This document shows positions 51,701-57,700 of a stretch of 64,000 bases of DNA, one piece after another; the stretch's first letter is position 1; every line of letters starts with the position of its first letter. The translations under genes were made by a program, and so were the position numbers. The notes under the pieces are model-generated. The model worked only from the letters and a program-made list of their open reading frames with translations. It was not told the origin of the DNA and searched no databases. Origin of the DNA: Branchinecta lynchi (Eukaryota; Arthropoda; Branchiopoda; Anostraca; Branchinectidae); assembly GCA_023053575.1 (NCBI GenBank), contig JAKZAP010000021.1, positions 8,618,212-8,682,211 of the forward strand, in the 5' to 3' direction.

Positions 51701-54700
51701 TTTTTCGGTTAAGATGCGCACTAAGGGTGCCAAAAATTAATTTATAAGCAAAACCCTAGAGGCAAAAAGATTCATGTACTCGTGGCGATCTTGAAAAAGT
51801 AAACATTGCTTAAAAGTATTTTTTGTATTTTGCGGTTAAGATGATCCGAGTTCTTTACGAAATGGTCGGACGAGAAGTCACGATGTCTAACCCAATGATG
51901 TCAAGTTTCTAATGCTTCAGCAAATTTTTATCGTCCTAGCACATCTGGGTGTACCTTAACTCACGACCACCGGAATTCCGGACACCCCCCTATAGCCCCC
52001 CCCCCTCGGCACCTGAATCCGGTCCGATTCTGTCACTGATGCACCTAGGATCCCACCAAGTTTCATCGTGATCGCTCCACTCTATGCGTATCACAAGATT
52101 TCCGGTTCTCCCCTCCACCCCCACCCCCAGTTCATCGGATCCGGTCCGCACTTGAAATGGTACATCTGAGACATGAGTTCTTTCAAGGTATCAAGTTTCA
52201 TTAAGATCCGATAACCCGTTCAAAAAGTTATGCATGTCACTAATTTCCAGATTCCGCCGTCTCCCCCTCCCCCCACGACGGTTGGATTGGGCGAATGACT
52301 GTTTCCAAGTTAATCTGGCCGGATCTCTGATACGCCTGCCAAGTTTTATCGTCCTAGCCCACCTGGAAGTACGTCAACTACGGATCGCCGGAATTCCGGA
52401 ACCACCCTCCACCTCCCCTCACAGTGTCCGAATCCGGTCCAGTTCTGTCAGTTATTTATCTAGAGCTTGTGCTTGTTCTTCCCACCAAGTTTCATCCCGA
52501 TCGCTCCACTCCGAGAGTTTCACACGATTTCCGGCTCCCCCTCCGACTCCCCCTCAGATTCATCGGATCCGGCCCGGACTTGAGACGAGGAACCTGAGAC
52601 ACGAGGTCTTCCCAGGTATCAGTTTCATTTAGATCCGATCACCCGTTCGAAAGTTATGCATGCCCCTATTTTCTTGATTCCGCAACCTCCCCCTCCCCCC
52701 ACGATGGTCGGATCGGGCAAGTGACTAATTCCAAGTTAGTATGGTCGGGTCCCTAATACGTCTGCCAAGTTTTATCGTCCTAGCATATCTGGAAGTACTC
52801 TAACTCGCAAACACCGGACTGACCGACTGACCGACCGACAGACCGACGGAAAAGTGATCGGTATATGGCACTTGGCCGGAAGGCAAGTGCCATAAAAAAT
52901 ATCAAATACGTTTAGATCCAGCCATGGTTCATCATTACTTGTACTGTAGGGTCACTCTTCTAGCTACATTGTAGAACAAAATCTTGCAGTATTTGCTACT
53001 AGGATTAATCTTGTCTTTAACAAGATAATCTTATCTCTAATTCGGATTAATCCTTTCCCAGTAAAAATAAGATTAATCCCAGTATAAATACTAGGCTACA
53101 GTTAACTTAAACCTTACTCTTAGAAACCTTTTACAGTATATAAAAAGACATGATCTTTGCCAAAAAGTGCCGAGATGTAACTGGGATAAATGTTAGCCGA
53201 TTTATCCGTTTAGCACAAAGTTTCGCAGTCTCTTCGGACTGAATGAATATTAGTTGCTTTATTGTAGATTCTATGGTATCTGATACCACGGCCTAAGTCA
53301 TTTCTGCTGTTAGCGTCGTATCTAATAATACGGTCAAGAGTTACTGAGTAACTGACCGTGGTATCCGAAAATGTCACCTCACTTTCATCATCACCCAACA
53401 CAAGAGCCTAGGGTTTTGTCAAACTGGTGGGAAAGAAGTTTGGCACTTATGGAGTGGGTGGACAGGTTAAAAAAAAAAAAAAAATGAAGTGGGTGGATAC
53501 AAGTATTTTTGGAGGGCCGACTTCTAGAATCGCAAATTCGGCAATACTTTTAATAACTATCTCTCCTTGCCGATGCAAAACCTCCGGCCTCTCCGGGTAC
53601 CTGGCGGAAGAAAGGCAGACGTGCTGTCACAGCTGCTCCCAAAGATCGCGGTGATTGATTGACACAGGATTTGTGTCGTTGGGTTTGAGTCGTACGGACA
53701 TGCTTACTTCTTCTTCCTGAGGATAACTGGCGTGTTCTGGACTTTGTCATATAGAGTATTTTCGTTTTTACAAAGCAACCGTAGTATCAGATACCAGGGT
53801 AACTGAAAAAACGGCAATGCATTTAGAGTTACCGTGGTCGGCACAGGATACCATGGTATCTGCAAAAACGCATCTATGGAAACACAGCTTGTGGTGTTCT
53901 TGGTGCTTTAAGATCGGGAAGCCTTTCAAATTGTCCTGAGAAAATGGTTCCACTTCCTCAATGGGTGCGGCGCGCGCCTAACACGTAAAACTGGTTCACG
54001 GTGGCCAGCTTTTTGCAGTAATGAAATTTTCTCTTTTTCTGCTTGTGCGCGATTGCTCTTAAACTCGCATTTGCAAGAGGGGCTTCTCGCTCTCAACAGC
54101 TTTGGCGAATCTGTACTTACGAATAGCCGCGTTTTTGGCCAAAATGGATCAGATTTTTTTTTTTTTTTTTTTTTTTTAAGTGATAAAAGGGATCATCCGC
54201 TAATTTGATCTTTTTTGGTAGAGAGGACTCTAGCGCCGTTGTCCTGGACGTTCTTTTTCATCCCGTGTATTACGAATTTGTTTCTCTGCCGGGCTCTGAA
54301 CTTATATATATATATATATATATATTTTATTTATAACCCGTCAAATATAGAATGTGGTAGCGGAATAAAGGGAATAACGCGAAATAACACTAAAGCCAAA
54401 TAATAACACTAGCGAAATAATATAATTTGTCCTTAAAGCACAGCTCGCCCAATTTACTGATTATGTTCGAACACTGTAAAACAACGCTCTGCTTTTAACA
54501 AATTACCTATGGCTGGTTTAAGCCTTTCCCCAGGTGCATTGTCTTCTAGCAAAAATATAGCAGGTTTTACTTTACAATGCGCGAACACAGATCGGGAGCA
54601 AAATGCGCATGGAAAATAGTGAAACGTGACAAGTGCAAAGATTACTGAGGTATCGTTAGCGAGCTCAAAATGTAACATACGAAATTTTAGTCTTCGGGCT

Positions 54701-57700
54701 TAAGACTTACTGAATGCAGTTATGGAAGTAGGTTGAATTGGCCCTAAATACCGGACGGGTTCTTTAAAAGACCTGAACCTTAATGACATCAGAGTTACAA
54801 ATCTCATCTTTGTAGGCCTGTGCATAAGGACTAAGGGCTTGGTATGAAAAAAACCCTGCCAAAACAGCACGGCCAAACGCGAAAATGAACCAAGTTTTGT
54901 CACAAACTTGTATGATAGAATAGTTCCGTAATGTAAGAGAAACAAGTTTCAGGACCTTTTGTTCAAATGCTGCTAATTTCTTTAAAAAAAAAAACGGCTC
55001 ATCCTTTTGCTAAATAACCATGTATTGCTACGGACCATCATGAATTGCTTTTGTCCGTTTTTCCAATTACCATTCAGGTAGAATATTTCTTAGGTCCGAT
55101 TACAACTATGCCTTCAGCCCGAGCTAATTGCGTTGACTACGCCAAATCACTGGTTCGCTTTGACCGGAGGAGGACCCTTTACCTTAAATTGCACTTCCAG
55201 CGAGATAAGGTGGTGTTGTCCTCCTTTAGAGTCTCTTGCTGGTTGGCGGCTTGATTATCAGATCGTTGTTGTTACATCGGCTCACTGGCACTCCAGTGTA
55301 GCCGACATTCCTTGGTTGGTAGATGTTGTTGTCACATCGGCTCACGGGAATTCCTGTGCAGCCGACATTTGCCCAGAAGGGCCGAAATGTCGCTCAAATA
55401 ATTTCAGCTGAAGTATCCATTTAGCACATTGACTATTTAGACCGAAGATAGTCCTTTATCTTGGTTTTTTTTTTTAAATCTTGTTAACGACAACTGTGTG
55501 ATTATTTTGTTTTTCTTACCTACGGACCATGTTTTTCCTTCCCCCTCAAAATCTCACTCCCTAAACTGCACATTTCGACGATCATTAACAAGAGCTACGA
55601 GCTCATATGGCACTTGTTACGAGTAGGCACGGCTCGGTTATGTCAATGATATATCTAGTGTTTGCTAGGTGTCTTCCCACCAAGTTTCATCTCGATCCCT
55701 CCACTCATAGCGTTTTCCAATATTTCCGGTTCTCCCCTCCAGCTCCCCCCAAAAGTCACCGGATCCGGTCCAGATTTTAAGTGGGTCGTCTGAGGCATTA
55801 TCAAGTTTCATCGAGATCCGGTCACCCGTTCAAAAGTTATAAATACCTCAAGATTCCGGATTCCCCCTCCCTCCACTCCCCCGACAGTGCCCGAATCGGC
55901 TCGGTTATGTCAATGATGTATCTAGTGTTTGCTAGGTGTCTTCCCACCAAGTTTCATCTCGATCCCTCCACTCATAGCGTTTCCAAAGATTTCCGGTTGC
56001 CCCCTCCAGCTCCCCCCAAAAGTCACCGGATCCGGTCCAGATTTTAAGTGGGTTGTCTGAGGGATGAGGTCTTTCCAAAAATCAAGTTCCATCGAGATCC
56101 GATCAACCGTTCAAAAGTTATAAATACCTAAAGATTCCGGATTCCCCCTCCCTCTACTCCCCCCACAGTACCCGAATCGGCTCGGTTATGTCAATGATGT
56201 ATCTAGTGTTTGCTAGGTGTCTTCCCACCAAGTTTCATCTCGATCCCTCCACTCATAGCGTTTCCCAAGATTTCCGGTTGCCCCCTCCAGCTCCCCCCAA
56301 AAGTCACCGGATCCGGTCCAGATTTTAAGTGGGTCGTCTGAGGGATGAGGTCTTTCCAAATATCAAGTTCCATCGAGATCCGATCCCCCGTTCAAAAGTT
56401 ATAAATACCTCAAGATTCCGGATTCCCCCTTCCTCTACTCCCCCCACAGTGCCCGAATCGGCTCGGTTATGTCAACGATGTATCTAGTGTTTGCTAGGTG
56501 TCTTCCCACCAAGTTTCATCTCGATACCTCCACTCATAGCGTTTCCCAAGATTTCCGGTTGCCCCCTCCAGCTCCCCCCAAAAGTCACCGGATCCGGTCC
56601 AGATTTTAAGTGGGTCGTCTGAGGGATGAGGTCTTTCCAAATATCAAGTTCCATCGAGATCCGATCACCCGTTCAAAAGTTATAAATACCTCAAGATTCC
56701 GGATTCCCCCTCCCTCTACTCCCCCCACAGTACCCGAATCGGCTCGGTTATGTCAATGATGTATCTAGTGTTTGCTAGGTGTCTTCCCACCAAGTTTCAT
56801 CTCGATCCCTCCACTCATAGCGTTTCCCAAGATTTCCGGTTGTCCCCTCCAGCTCCCCCAAAAGTGACCGGATCCGGTCCGGATTTTAAGTAGGTCGTCT
56901 GAGGGATGAGGTCTTTCCAAAAATCAAGTTCCATCGAGATCCGATCAACCGTTCAAAAGTTATAAATACCTCAAGATTCCGGATTGCCCCTCCCTCTACT
57001 CCCCACACAGTACCCGAATCGGCTCGGTTATGTCAATGATGTATCTAGTGTTTGCTAGGTGTCTTCCCACCAAGTTTCATCTCGATCCCTCGACTCATAG
57101 CGTTTCCCAAGATTTCCGGTTGCCCCCTCCAGCTCCCCCCAAAAGTCACCGGATCCGGTCCGGATTTTAAGTAGGTCGTCTGAGGCATGAGGTCTTTCCA
57201 AATATCAAGTTCCATCGAGATCCGATCACCCGTTCAAAAGTTATAAATACCTCAAGATTCCGGATTCCCCCTCCCTCCACTCCCCCCCACAGTGCCCGAA
57301 TCGGCTCGGTTATGTCAACGATGTATCTAGTGTATGCTAGGTGTCTTCCCACCAAGTTTCATCTCGATCCCTCCACTCATAGCGTTTCCCAAGATTTCCG
57401 GTTGCCCCCTCAAGCTCCCCCCAAAAGTCACCGGATCCGGTCCGGATTTTAAGTGGGTCGTCTGAGGCATGAGGTCGTTCCAAATATCAAGTTTCATCGA
57501 GATCCGATCACCCGTTCAAAAGTTAAAAATACCTCAAGATTCCGGATTCCCCCTCCCTCCACTCCCCCCACGGTGCTCGGATCGGGGAAGTGACTATTTC
57601 CAACTTAATCATTTGGGGTCCCTGATATGCCTGCCAAGTTTTATCATCCTAGCTTATGTGGAAGTGCCCGAACTAGCAAAACCTGGACAGACCGACAGAC